A program made the position numbers and the translations under genes. From the NCBI RefSeq assembly GCF_041435435.1, contig NZ_CP108494.1, positions 7,412,501-7,476,500 of the forward strand: a DNA stretch of 64,000 nt. The letters are read 5' to 3'. The DNA is from Streptomyces sp. NBC_01241. GTDB taxonomy: Bacteria; Actinomycetota; Actinomycetes; Streptomycetales; Streptomycetaceae. The notes under the pieces were generated by a model. It saw only the letters and a list, made by a program, of their open reading frames with translations. It was not told where the DNA came from and made no database searches. This document shows positions 9,018 through 17,014 of this stretch, in pieces. The stretch's first letter is position 1. The number at the start of each line of letters is the position of its first letter.

Positions 9018-12000
9018 GTGTCTCATCCCCTTGCCGCGCGGCCATCGCGTCGCAGGTCGCGTCCGGTCGCGTTGACCACGACTGCCGGACGCGTCTGCGC
9101 GCTGATCGTGGCGCTCGCCGTCGCCGCACTCACGGTGATCGCTTTACCGGCCTCGGCCTCCGCCTCCGCCTCCACCATCTCCACCACATCCGCCAACGAT
9201 CCTGTCCCGACTACGAAGGCCGCCGGCCCCAACTCGCCTGGCCGGCACCCCGCCAATCGGGTGTGCGCCACGCCGTCAAAAGCCGGCGAGATGTCCTGCC
9301 TTGCCATGGTCCGCACCGATGTCATCGCGGCGAAGGGCGTCCAGCCCAATGCCGCTCCCGCTGGTTTCGGTCCGGCAGACCTGCAGAGCGCGTACAACCT
9401 GCCCGCCGCCGGCTCCACGGAGACGGTGGCGATCGTCGACGCGTTCGACAACCCGAACGCCGAGGCGGACCTGGCCGTTTACCGTCAGCAGTACGGGCTG
9501 CCGGCGTGCACCACGGCCAATGGCTGCTTCAAGAAGATCGACCAGCGCGGCGGCATGAACTATCCGCCGGCGGACGCCGGGTGGGCCGGGGAGATCGCAC
9601 TGGACATCGACATGGTCAGCGCGATATGTCCGACCTGCAAGATCCTGCTGGTCGAGGCCGACGACAGCTACCTGACCAACCTCGGCGCGGCCGTGAACCA
9701 GGCGGTCGCCCAGGGTGCCAAGTACGTCTCCAACAGCTATGGCGGCAACGAAGGTTCCGACGAGAGCCAGGCCGACGACGCCTACTTCAACCACCCCGGT
9801 GTCGCGATCACTGTCAGCAGCGGTGACAACGGTTACGGCGTCTCGTACCCGGCTGCGTCGCCGTATGTGACGGCGGTCGGTGGCACCTCGCTGGTCAAGG
9901 ACACCTCCACCAGCCGCGGCTGGACCGAGAGCGCATGGAGTGGTGCGGGCAGTGGCTGCTCGGTGTATGAGCCCAAGCCGTCTTTCCAGCAGGACACCGG
10001 CTGCGCGCGTCGTGCGGTCGCAGATGTGTCCGCGGTCGCGAACCCGAACACCGGTGTCGCGGTCTACCACGGTGGCTGGCAGATCTTCGGCGGTACCAGC
10101 GCGTCCGCCCCGATCATCGCCTCGGTCTACGCGATGGCCGGGACGCCGGCGGCGGGTTCGGCGCCCAACTCCTACCCGTACGCCCAGCCGTCCGCGCTGA
10201 ACGATGTGACGTCCGGAAGCAACGGAAGTTGCACGCCCGCGTATCTGTGCAAGGGAGCGGCGGGTTATGACGGGCCGACCGGGCTCGGCACCCCGAACGG
10301 GGTCGCCGCGTTCCGTTACACGCCGCACGGCACTGTCATCGGTACCGTCACCGACGGCACCGATCCGCTGGCTTCGGCCAAGATCAGCGTGGGTGACGTC
10401 ACGACGATGACGGATGGGCAGGGCCGTTACACCCTGACCGCGCCACTCGGAACCCATGACGTCAGTGCGAGCAAGTTCGGGTACGCCACGAAGACCGTTT
10501 CGGGTGTCGCGATCGCCGACGGTCAGACGGCGACCGAGAACTTCGCGCTGACCGCGAAGTCGCGCGTGAACGTCACCGGCACGGTCCATGACGGTTCCGG
10601 TCACGGCTGGCCGCTGTATGCGACCGTGCGGGTCAAGGATGAGCCGACGGCGGTCGCCTATACCGATCCCAAGACGGGCAAGTACACGCTGAGCGTGCCC
10701 GTCTCCAGCAGCTACACCCTGCAGGTCGACCCGTTGTATCCGGGTTACGAGCGGGACTCTCAAGACGTGCAGGTGGGTTCGGCGGATGTGACGCATGACG
10801 TCAACGCGTCGGTCGACTGGACTACCTGCAGCGCGGCCGGGTACGACCTCCACGACAACGGCACCACCGAGTCGTTCGACGGCACCACCGTGCCGTCGGG
10901 CTGGACCGTCGACGACAAGGTCGGTAACGGCCAGACCTGGGTGTTCAACGACCCCGGCAAGCGCGGCAACAAGACCGGCGGATCCGGCGGCTTCGCCATC
11001 ATCGACAGCGCGAAATACGGCCGCAACAACTCACAGGACAGCTCGCTGATCAGCCCGGTGATGGACTTCAGCCAGCGAACCCACCCGTCCCTGACCTTCC
11101 GCACCGACTACAACAGCGTCCCGGGCGAGACCGGGGACGTCGATCTCAGTGTCGACGGCGGCCAGACGTGGAACAACGTCTGGCACCACACCACCGACAC
11201 CGCCCGGGGGCCGCGGACCGACATCGTGGACCTGTCCCAGGCCGCCGGCAAGGCCAATGTCCAGGTGAGGTTCCACTTCACCGCCAGCTTTGGGTGGTGG
11301 TGGCAGGTCGACGACGTCTTCCTCGGCGACCGCACGTGTGACCCGACGCCGGGCGGCCTGGTCCTCGGCCAGGTGACCGACAAGAACACCGGAGCCGGGC
11401 TCAACGGCGCCTCGGTGACGTCGGTCGACAAGCCCGCGGAGAAGACGACCTCGGTGGCGACGCCGAACGACCCGAACCTGGGCGACGGCTTCTACTGGAT
11501 GTTCTCCTCGCTCACCGGGAAGCACACGTTCACCGCCACGGCGGGGAACTCTTACAGCCCACAGGACATCACCGTCAACGTGGTCCCGGACCAGGCATCT
11601 GACGATACGTTCGCCCTGCCCGCACCCCGGATCGCGGTCCCGGCCCAGGTCAGCAAGACCGTCGACTGGAAGGGCCGGGGCAGCTCCGCCGTGACCTTGA
11701 AGAACACCGGAACCGCCCCGGTGACCGCCGAGATCGGTAAGCAGCCGGGCGGCCACCAGCCCGCCGCGACGCAGAAGGGTGCTCCGCTGCAGGAGGTGAA
11801 GGGACACTACAGCCCCCTGCGATTCCGGCCCGGCAAGACCACGCAGACGGCGGCCGCCAAGCCCTCGGCGACGCCGTACGCGGCGCCGTGGACGACGGTG
11901 GCCGACTACCCCGTACCGGTCATGGACAACGCCGTGGCCACCCTCGGCGGCAAGGTCTACTCGGTCGCCGGAAACGACGGCGCAACCGATTTCAAGAACG

Positions 12001-13226
12001 CCTACGTCTACGACCCAGGCGCCGAGGCGTGGAGTGCCCTGCCGAACCTGAGCATCGCCCGTTCGGCGCCGCAGGCTGCCGCCTACGGCGGCAAGCTCTA
12101 CGTCTTCGGCGGCTGGGACCCATACGGGAGGCCGGTGGCCAAGACCGAGATCTACGACCCGGCGACCGGCGCCTGGTCCACCGGCGCCGAAAACCCGAAA
12201 CCGTACGCCGGCGCCGCCGTGACCGTACTGGGCGGCAAGATCTACATCGTCGGCGGCTGCACGTACGACGACTGTGGCGGGACGGACGTGCAGACGTACG
12301 ACCCGGTGTCGGACTCCTGGAGTTCGGGCACGGCGTATCCGGAGCCGATCTCCTGGCTCGGCTGCGGCGCCATCGCGAACAAGCTCTACTGCGCGGGCGG
12401 GGCGACCCCGGTCAGCGCCACCAAGCACGCCTACAGCTACGATCCGTCGTCCCACAGCTGGATCGCCGTTGCCGACCTGCCGATCGACCTCTGGGGGATG
12501 GGCTACTCGGCGGCAGACGGCAAGTTCCTCGTGTCCGGCGGCGTGACCAACGGCTTCACCACGATCACCAACCAGGGCTTCGCCTACGACCCGGGTTCCA
12601 ACGCCTGGACCGCGCTGCCCAACTCCAACAACACCGTCTACCGCGGCGGCTCCGCCTGCGGCTTCTACAAGATCGGAGGTTCCCCCGCAGGGTGGGACGC
12701 GGCCAAGAGTTCCGAGCTGCTGCCCGGCTATGGCCAGTGCGTCGCAGTCCCCTGGCTCTCGGTGGACAAGACCGAGGTGACGATCCAGCCGGGCGAGAGC
12801 GTCGACGTCAACGTGAGTTTCAACGCGAACGTCGCCGAGATCACCCAGCCGGGCCCGTTCACCGCGGAGCTCACGGTCAGCGCGAAGACCCCGTACGGGG
12901 CGATCCCGTCGGTCCCGGTGACGCTCACGGTGACCCCGCCCAAGACCTGGGGAAAGATCACCGGGACGGTCACCGGGGTCGGCTGCACCGGCACGTCGGC
13001 GCCGCTGACCGGAGCGACCGTGCAGATAACCTCGAAGACGGCGAGCTACACGCTGAAGACTGACCGAAACGGTCAGTACATGCTCTGGCTCGACGTCAGC
13101 AACAACCCGCTCACGGTGATCGCGGCCAAGGACGGCTGGGCGACGCAGACCCGATCGGTCAAGATTACGAAGGGCATGGCGACCATGGCCGACTTCTCTC
13201 TCAAACCCGACCGCATCTGCACCTGA
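9018..13226 (+). CDS. Secreted multidomain sedolisin-family (S53) serine protease, copy B
   Basis: The 1402-residue paralog of the 2314-6510 gene has the same GTG start behind GGAGAGG, the same signal peptide and the same domain order. That order is the S53 domain with its EIALD, SSGDNG and GGTSASAP motifs, regulatory-like modules, a MAM-like sandwich, Kelch repeats and a final regulatory-like module. All catalytic residues are kept. Substitutions cluster around the active-site surface loops (for example YGVSYP for YAVEYP after SSGDNG) and in the Kelch blades, while the signal region is unchanged. This suggests divergence in target or binding partner after duplication. The product is two residues longer in the tail (LKPDRICT). 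Paired terminator hairpins follow. It should be exported and act outside the cell. Confidence 0.85.
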   Translation: MSHPLAARPSRRRSRPVALTTTAGRVCALIVALAVAALTVIALPASASASASTISTTSANDPVPTTKAAGPNSPGRHPANRVCATPSKAGEMSCLAMVRTDVIAAKGVQPNAAPAGFGPADLQSAYNLPAAGSTETVAIVDAFDNPNAEADLAVYRQQYGLPACTTANGCFKKIDQRGGMNYPPADAGWAGEIALDIDMVSAICPTCKILLVEADDSYLTNLGAAVNQAVAQGAKYVSNSYGGNEGSDESQADDAYFNHPGVAITVSSGDNGYGVSYPAASPYVTAVGGTSLVKDTSTSRGWTESAWSGAGSGCSVYEPKPSFQQDTGCARRAVADVSAVANPNTGVAVYHGGWQIFGGTSASAPIIASVYAMAGTPAAGSAPNSYPYAQPSALNDVTSGSNGSCTPAYLCKGAAGYDGPTGLGTPNGVAAFRYTPHGTVIGTVTDGTDPLASAKISVGDVTTMTDGQGRYTLTAPLGTHDVSASKFGYATKTVSGVAIADGQTATENFALTAKSRVNVTGTVHDGSGHGWPLYATVRVKDEPTAVAYTDPKTGKYTLSVPVSSSYTLQVDPLYPGYERDSQDVQVGSADVTHDVNASVDWTTCSAAGYDLHDNGTTESFDGTTVPSGWTVDDKVGNGQTWVFNDPGKRGNKTGGSGGFAIIDSAKYGRNNSQDSSLISPVMDFSQRTHPSLTFRTDYNSVPGETGDVDLSVDGGQTWNNVWHHTTDTARGPRTDIVDLSQAAGKANVQVRFHFTASFGWWWQVDDVFLGDRTCDPTPGGLVLGQVTDKNTGAGLNGASVTSVDKPAEKTTSVATPNDPNLGDGFYWMFSSLTGKHTFTATAGNSYSPQDITVNVVPDQASDDTFALPAPRIAVPAQVSKTVDWKGRGSSAVTLKNTGTAPVTAEIGKQPGGHQPAATQKGAPLQEVKGHYSPLRFRPGKTTQTAAAKPSATPYAAPWTTVADYPVPVMDNAVATLGGKVYSVAGNDGATDFKNAYVYDPGAEAWSALPNLSIARSAPQAAAYGGKLYVFGGWDPYGRPVAKTEIYDPATGAWSTGAENPKPYAGAAVTVLGGKIYIVGGCTYDDCGGTDVQTYDPVSDSWSSGTAYPEPISWLGCGAIANKLYCAGGATPVSATKHAYSYDPSSHSWIAVADLPIDLWGMGYSAADGKFLVSGGVTNGFTTITNQGFAYDPGSNAWTALPNSNNTVYRGGSACGFYKIGGSPAGWDAAKSSELLPGYGQCVAVPWLSVDKTEVTIQPGESVDVNVSFNANVAEITQPGPFTAELTVSAKTPYGAIPSVPVTLTVTPPKTWGKITGTVTGVGCTGTSAPLTGATVQITSKTASYTLKTDRNGQYMLWLDVSNNPLTVIAAKDGWATQTRSVKITKGMATMADFSLKPDRICT

Positions 13227-13235
13227 TGTGACGCT

Positions 13236-13310
13236 CCGTGCGGGGCCGGCCTCTGCCCCGGCCCGCACGGACAGGTCGCGGCCCCGCCACCGATCCGATG
13301 GCGGGGCCGC
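13236..13310 (+). terminator. Tandem terminator hairpins after sedolisin copy B
   Basis: These correspond to the pair after copy A. A GC-rich hairpin spans 13236-13270 and a second spans 13278-13310 (GCGGCCCCGCCA arm). Each has slight changes from copy A, the second losing one pair near its tip. Confidence 0.7.
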
Positions 13311-13347
13311 CACCCTTCTCGGCCGCCCCGGTCTGCAGCGGGCGTAG

Positions 13348-13674
13348 ATGAGCAGTCGACCTCGACGACTCACCGGCCGGACAGGCAGCTTCGACCTGCG
13401 CGGCGCGGCGCGAGCATGCCCAGATCGTGGTCCCGATCTCCGCGACCTCGTCGTGGAGATCTTTCCAGCGGCGGGCCATGGCGCGTATGGAGTGCTTCGC
13501 GGAGGCTGCTGGGCTGGTCACGGGGCCCGGCCGCAGGCCGGCGCATCGTTCGATGAGGGTCATCTTCGGCAGGCCCTGGAGTTGCTGCCGCAGCTCGTCG
13601 GGGACCGTGAGGATCAGGGCCTTGAGAGTGACGGCGACGGTGACTTTGTCCTCACAGTCGTAACTGTCGTCCAC
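13348..13674 (-). pseudogene. IS110-family transposase fragment
   Basis: On the minus strand, from 13674 downward, the translation reads VPDELRQQLQGL, IERCAGLRPGPV and IRAMARRWKDLHDEVAEI. These match the middle helical region of IS110-family (DEDD) transposases in spacing and wording. Neither the N-terminal DEDD catalytic domain nor the complete C-terminal serine-containing domain is present. The frame then runs into the end of the sedolisin block. It is a truncated remnant bordering the second long repeat; an opposite-strand frame here is only its shadow. Confidence 0.5.
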
Positions 13675-13898
13675 TGACCCTATGGGTGCCTCAACTCCCG
13701 CTCATAGTAGGAGTGTTGCTAGCTTGGTCGATGTGCATTGGCAGCCGTGGTCGGCATGGTGGGAGCGCGTTGGGCCAGCCGATGCATGAACTCAATCATG
13801 GGACGCGCCGGGGGCTCCCCAGCGTCTGCCTGAACGGTCATTCCGGTCGGACGTTCGGTCGCCGGCCGTCTGCGGGAACTCCCGCGAGGCGGGGACCC

Positions 13899-13928
13899 TT
13901 GACACCCACACGCAGCCATGTGGATGAT
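13899..13928 (+). promoter_or_regulatory. Candidate sigma-70-type promoter of the murR-murQ cluster
   Basis: TTGACA at 13899-13904 is followed after 18 bases by GATGAT (13923-13928), 37 bases ahead of the regulator start at 13965. The -35 is perfect and the -10 is a four-of-six match. Any operator for the RpiR-type regulator would be expected close by, but none is obvious. Confidence 0.5.
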
Positions 13929-13964
13929 TCACGTCACCTCGGACTAGATGTTGGGATCTTCCAC

Positions 13965-14906
13965 ATGAATGAAGAGGGCGTCCCCCCGGACTTCACCGCC
14001 GGCGTCCTGGTTCGGCTGCGCGGACTGCTGCCCTCGCTGTCGGTGAAGGAGCGGGCGATCGCGGACGTGGTGCTGCAGGATCCAGCCGGGGTGGCGCAGC
14101 TGAGCATCTCTCAGGTCGCTCGGCGGGCCGAGGTCTCGGACACCTCCGTGACCCGGTTCTGCCGCCGGCTGGGGCTCGCCGGCTACCCCGAGCTGCGGAT
14201 GGGGCTTGCTGCGGCGGTGCAGCACGCGCACTCCGGGTGGCGGCTGCGTGTCGGCATGCAGGGCGATATCGAGCACGACGACACAGCCGCCGAGGTTGTG
14301 GTGAAGATGGCGCACGCGGACGCCGGCGCCATTCAGGACAGTGTGGAACAGCTCGATACCGCAGCGTTGGACGCGGCGAGTCGGCTGCTTGCCCGAGCCC
14401 GGCGGATCGAGGTGTACGGCGTCGGGTCGAGCGCACTTGTGGCGGCGGACATGGAGTACAAGCTGCAGCATCTGGGCCTGCCCTGCTCGACGTTCTGCGA
14501 TGTGCACCGTGCCCTGATGAATGCGGCCCATCTGCGGCCCGGCGATGTCGCCGTCGGTATCTCGCACTCCGGCCGCACCCGGGAGACCCTCGATCCGCTG
14601 CGCGAGGCGGCCCTGCACGGTGCGACGACCCTCGCGCTGACCAACGACGGTGGATCCCCTATCGCCGAGCTGGCCGATCTGGTGCTGTGCTCTGCGGGAC
14701 GGGAGGCGCCTTTCCGCACCGGGGCCACTGTCAGCCGCATCGGCCAACTGTTCGTCGTGGACTGCCTGTATGTGCGCCTGGCCCAGGCCAAAGGTCGTGA
14801 TGCCGCCAACTCCGCGTTTGGCCGCGCCTTCCGCGCGGTGGAGCGGCACCGGCTACCCCACGGCGAGGACGGCACCAGCGAAGGAGAGGAACAACCATGC
14901 CCGTGA
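13965..14906 (+). CDS. MurR/RpiR-family transcriptional regulator
   Basis: The 313-residue protein has an N-terminal RpiR-type helix-turn-helix (about residues 10-85; SVKERAIADVVLQDPAGVAQ then ISQVARRAEVSDTSVTRFCR) and a C-terminal SIS sugar-phosphate-binding domain (about 130-275; IEVYGVGSSA, VGISHSGRTRETLD). Members of this family sense phosphosugars such as MurNAc-6-phosphate. The start at 13965 is chosen because the frame upstream (to 13686) shows no family features and a promoter lies between. Its last ten bases overlap the start of murQ. This is good evidence that it controls the etherase-kinase genes behind it, probably as a repressor relieved by MurNAc-6-P. Confidence 0.88.
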   Translation: MNEEGVPPDFTAGVLVRLRGLLPSLSVKERAIADVVLQDPAGVAQLSISQVARRAEVSDTSVTRFCRRLGLAGYPELRMGLAAAVQHAHSGWRLRVGMQGDIEHDDTAAEVVVKMAHADAGAIQDSVEQLDTAALDAASRLLARARRIEVYGVGSSALVAADMEYKLQHLGLPCSTFCDVHRALMNAAHLRPGDVAVGISHSGRTRETLDPLREAALHGATTLALTNDGGSPIAELADLVLCSAGREAPFRTGATVSRIGQLFVVDCLYVRLAQAKGRDAANSAFGRAFRAVERHRLPHGEDGTSEGEEQPCP

Positions 14907-15820
14907 GGGAGAGTGTCCCGCCGCCCCTGACCGAGTTGCGCAACCCGGCGACGCACGACCTGGACGAGCTGAGCGTTCCCCAACTCGTCGACCGGATCGC
15001 GGACCAGGACCTGCAGGCGCTGCAAGCCGTACGCGCCGCCCGCGAGGAGATCGCCCAACTGGTGGCCCTGGGCGTGGGCGTCCTGCGCGGCGGCGGCCGG
15101 ATCCACTACTTCGGGGCCGGCTGCTCCGGCCGCTTCGGGGTACTCGACGCCGCCGAAGTAGTGCCGACCTTCGGTGTCGAACCCGGAGTTTTTGTAGCGC
15201 ACCTGGCCGGCGGCCCCACCGCCATGACCGAGGCCGTGGAGGACGTCGAGGACGACGCGGATGCTGGGGGACTGGATGCGGCCGAGGTCACTGGGGCGGA
15301 CCTCGTCATCGGGCTGAGCGCCAGCGGTGCAACCCCTTACGTTGGCGGCGCGCTGCGCCGGGCCAGTGCGAGCGGCGCGGCCACCGCGCTGGTGTCGGCG
15401 AACCCGGGAGCACCGCTGGCAGCCGACGCGGACCTGCACATCGCGTTGGTGACCGGTCCGGAAGCGGTCACCGGGTCCACCCGGATGAAGGCCGGCACCG
15501 CGCAGAAACTGGTGCTTACCGCTTTCTCCACCGCGGTGATGGTCCGCCTCGGGCGCACCTATTCCAACCTCATGGTGTCGCTGACCGCGGTCAACGACAA
15601 GCTGCGGCGCCGCAGTGTGCGCATCCTGTGCGAGGCCGCCGGTGTGGATGCGGACGCGGCGGGCCTGGCGCTGGCCGCGGCCGGCGGCGACACCCAAGTT
15701 GCGCTGCTGGGGCTGCTTGCGGACCTGCCCGCGGACCGCGCCCGGCACCTGCTGGCCCACCACGGAGGGTCGGTCAAGGATGCCCTGCGCTCGGCCGTGG
15801 AAGCGCAGGCTGAGTCGTGA
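14897..15820 (+). CDS. murQ: N-acetylmuramic acid 6-phosphate etherase
   Basis: The 307-residue product has the normal MurQ length and motifs. It starts with TELRNPATHDLDELSV. A SIS-domain sugar-binding loop (FGAGCSGRFG, about residue 75) follows, then GLSASGATPYV (about 138-150). The family signature EAVTGSTRMKAGTAQK is near 190-205. The enzyme cleaves the lactyl ether of MurNAc-6-phosphate to GlcNAc-6-phosphate and D-lactate in cytoplasmic peptidoglycan recycling. It is translationally coupled on both sides: it overlaps the regulator by ten bases, and its stop overlaps the GTG of the kinase gene (GTGA). RBS AGGAGAGG precedes it. Confidence 0.93.
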   Translation: MPVRESVPPPLTELRNPATHDLDELSVPQLVDRIADQDLQALQAVRAAREEIAQLVALGVGVLRGGGRIHYFGAGCSGRFGVLDAAEVVPTFGVEPGVFVAHLAGGPTAMTEAVEDVEDDADAGGLDAAEVTGADLVIGLSASGATPYVGGALRRASASGAATALVSANPGAPLAADADLHIALVTGPEAVTGSTRMKAGTAQKLVLTAFSTAVMVRLGRTYSNLMVSLTAVNDKLRRRSVRILCEAAGVDADAAGLALAAAGGDTQVALLGLLADLPADRARHLLAHHGGSVKDALRSAVEAQAES

Positions 15821-16831
15821 GCGCGGTGCGGGTGGCCGGCGTGGATGTGGGCGGCACCGGAGTGCGGGTGGGTGTCCAGGAGTTGGGATCGAATGCGCTG
15901 GGCCCCCGGACCGACCGGCCGGTCCCGGCCACAGTCGGCGAGACCGGCCTGGATGCCGCCGCCGTGCTGGCACTGGCCGTCCCCGCCCTGGAGGCACTGC
16001 TGGCCGACCCCGCGGCCGACATGCCCCCCACGGTCGACACCATCGCGGTGGGCGCGACCGGATTCGCCTTGCTCGGCGGCGATCTGCGCAAGCGACTACC
16101 GCAGGCACTGGCCGACCGTTTCCGCGCGCGCCGCGTGATACTGGCGAGTGACGCGGTGACTGCCTACGCCGCCACGCTCGGCACCATGCCGGGCGCCGTG
16201 ATCGCGGCCGGCACGGGCGCCGTCGGCCTGGGGCTTGCCCCCCGGGAAGGCTGGCGCAGAGCCGACGGCTGGGGACATCTCCTCGGCGACGAGGGGGGCG
16301 GAGCCTTGGATAGGCTGCGAGGGCGTGAAGGCGGCGCTGCGCGCCTACGACGGACGTCCGGACGGTTCCCCGCAACTACTCGACGCGCTCCTAGGACGGT
16401 TCGGACCTCCGCAGCGGCTGTCGGGACTGATCCAACCCAGCCCACAGCGTGCGGGTCTGCTGGCAGCTTTTGCCCCCGACGTCGCGGCCTGCGCCCACGA
16501 CGGCGACGCACGGGCACACGCCATATTGAACCGGGCCGGGCGGGCGCTGGCCGAGACCGCGCACGCCGCGGCCCCCGACGACGGATCCGCATCGATAGCG
16601 TGCGCCGGCAAGCTCTTCCGGATCGGCGACGCCCTTCTCGGTCCGTTCGAGGCACGGCTACGCGAACTGCGCCCCCGCATACGCATCGTGGCATCCAACG
16701 GCGAACCACTGGATGGCGCACTCCGCCTGGCCGCAGCCGCGGCGACTGGCGCCTGGACGCTGCCGGCGGACGACGCACTGCTCGTACTTACCCACTTCGA
16801 CAACGTCGACGAACAAAAGGGGCGATCATGA
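15817..16831 (+). pseudogene. BadF/BadG-type N-acetylhexosamine kinase, frameshifted
   Basis: The N-terminal half (from GTG 15817) shows an actin-fold kinase: VAGVDVGGTGVRVGV (phosphate-1), ASDAVTAYAA, AAGTGAVGLG (phosphate-2) and GWGHLLGDEGGGA. At 16306-16307 the frame breaks. Continuing one base later restores WIGCEGVKAALRAYDGR and the rest of the kinase to the stop at 16831. Removing one T in GCCTTGG would give GGGAWIG, the expected family sequence. The full protein would be ~337 residues and would phosphorylate GlcNAc or MurNAc released from the wall, feeding MurQ. This is either a genuine inactivating single-base insertion or a sequencing error; everything else is intact. It is coupled to murQ by a GTGA overlap. 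Confidence 0.8.
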
Positions 16832-16977
16832 CGCTGTTCATGTGGAGGATGGCCCTGGAGACCAAGGGGCGTCCGCTCGATGCCAGCAAGGACCACTGGG
16901 AGAACGGCGGATCTTGGCCCGCCGGCACCTCCGAAGCGGAGGCCCGCATGGACACCCCGGCGATGCCGTCGTACTGA
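16828..16977 (+). CDS. Small ORF of 49 codons, unknown function
   Basis: The ATG at 16828 overlaps the kinase stop (ATGA), the arrangement of a co-translated downstream gene. The product MTLFMWRMALETKGR...MPSY is rich in Trp, Met and acidic residues, has no transmembrane segment and matches nothing I recognise. It may be a truncated gene whose remainder has been lost, or a real small protein. The GH84 gene begins 38 bases later with its own ribosome binding site. Confidence 0.35.
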   Translation: MTLFMWRMALETKGRPLDASKDHWENGGSWPAGTSEAEARMDTPAMPSY

Positions 16978-17014
16978 TTCCGGCAACACTCGTCCACCGC
17001 GCATGGGAGTTGAC

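Larger units (their letters stand above)
8513..13347 (+). repeat. Long direct repeat, copy B (sedolisin gene block)
   Basis: This is the second copy of the 1809-6638 block in the same orientation. It begins sharply at ATTCGACATTCGTCGGGC (8513), ~32 bases after the IS1380 target duplication. It fades out at about 13347, just after the paired terminators. Differences are concentrated in the coding part after the signal region. Confidence 0.95.

Noticed and set aside
11031..13373. A 780-codon minus-strand open frame across sedolisin copy B
   Set aside because: High GC keeps the antisense frame open; the plus strand encodes a recognisable multidomain protease.
13686..13964. N-terminal extension of the MurR/RpiR regulator
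   Set aside because: It contains the likely promoter and no family sequence; the regulator fold begins after ATG 13965.
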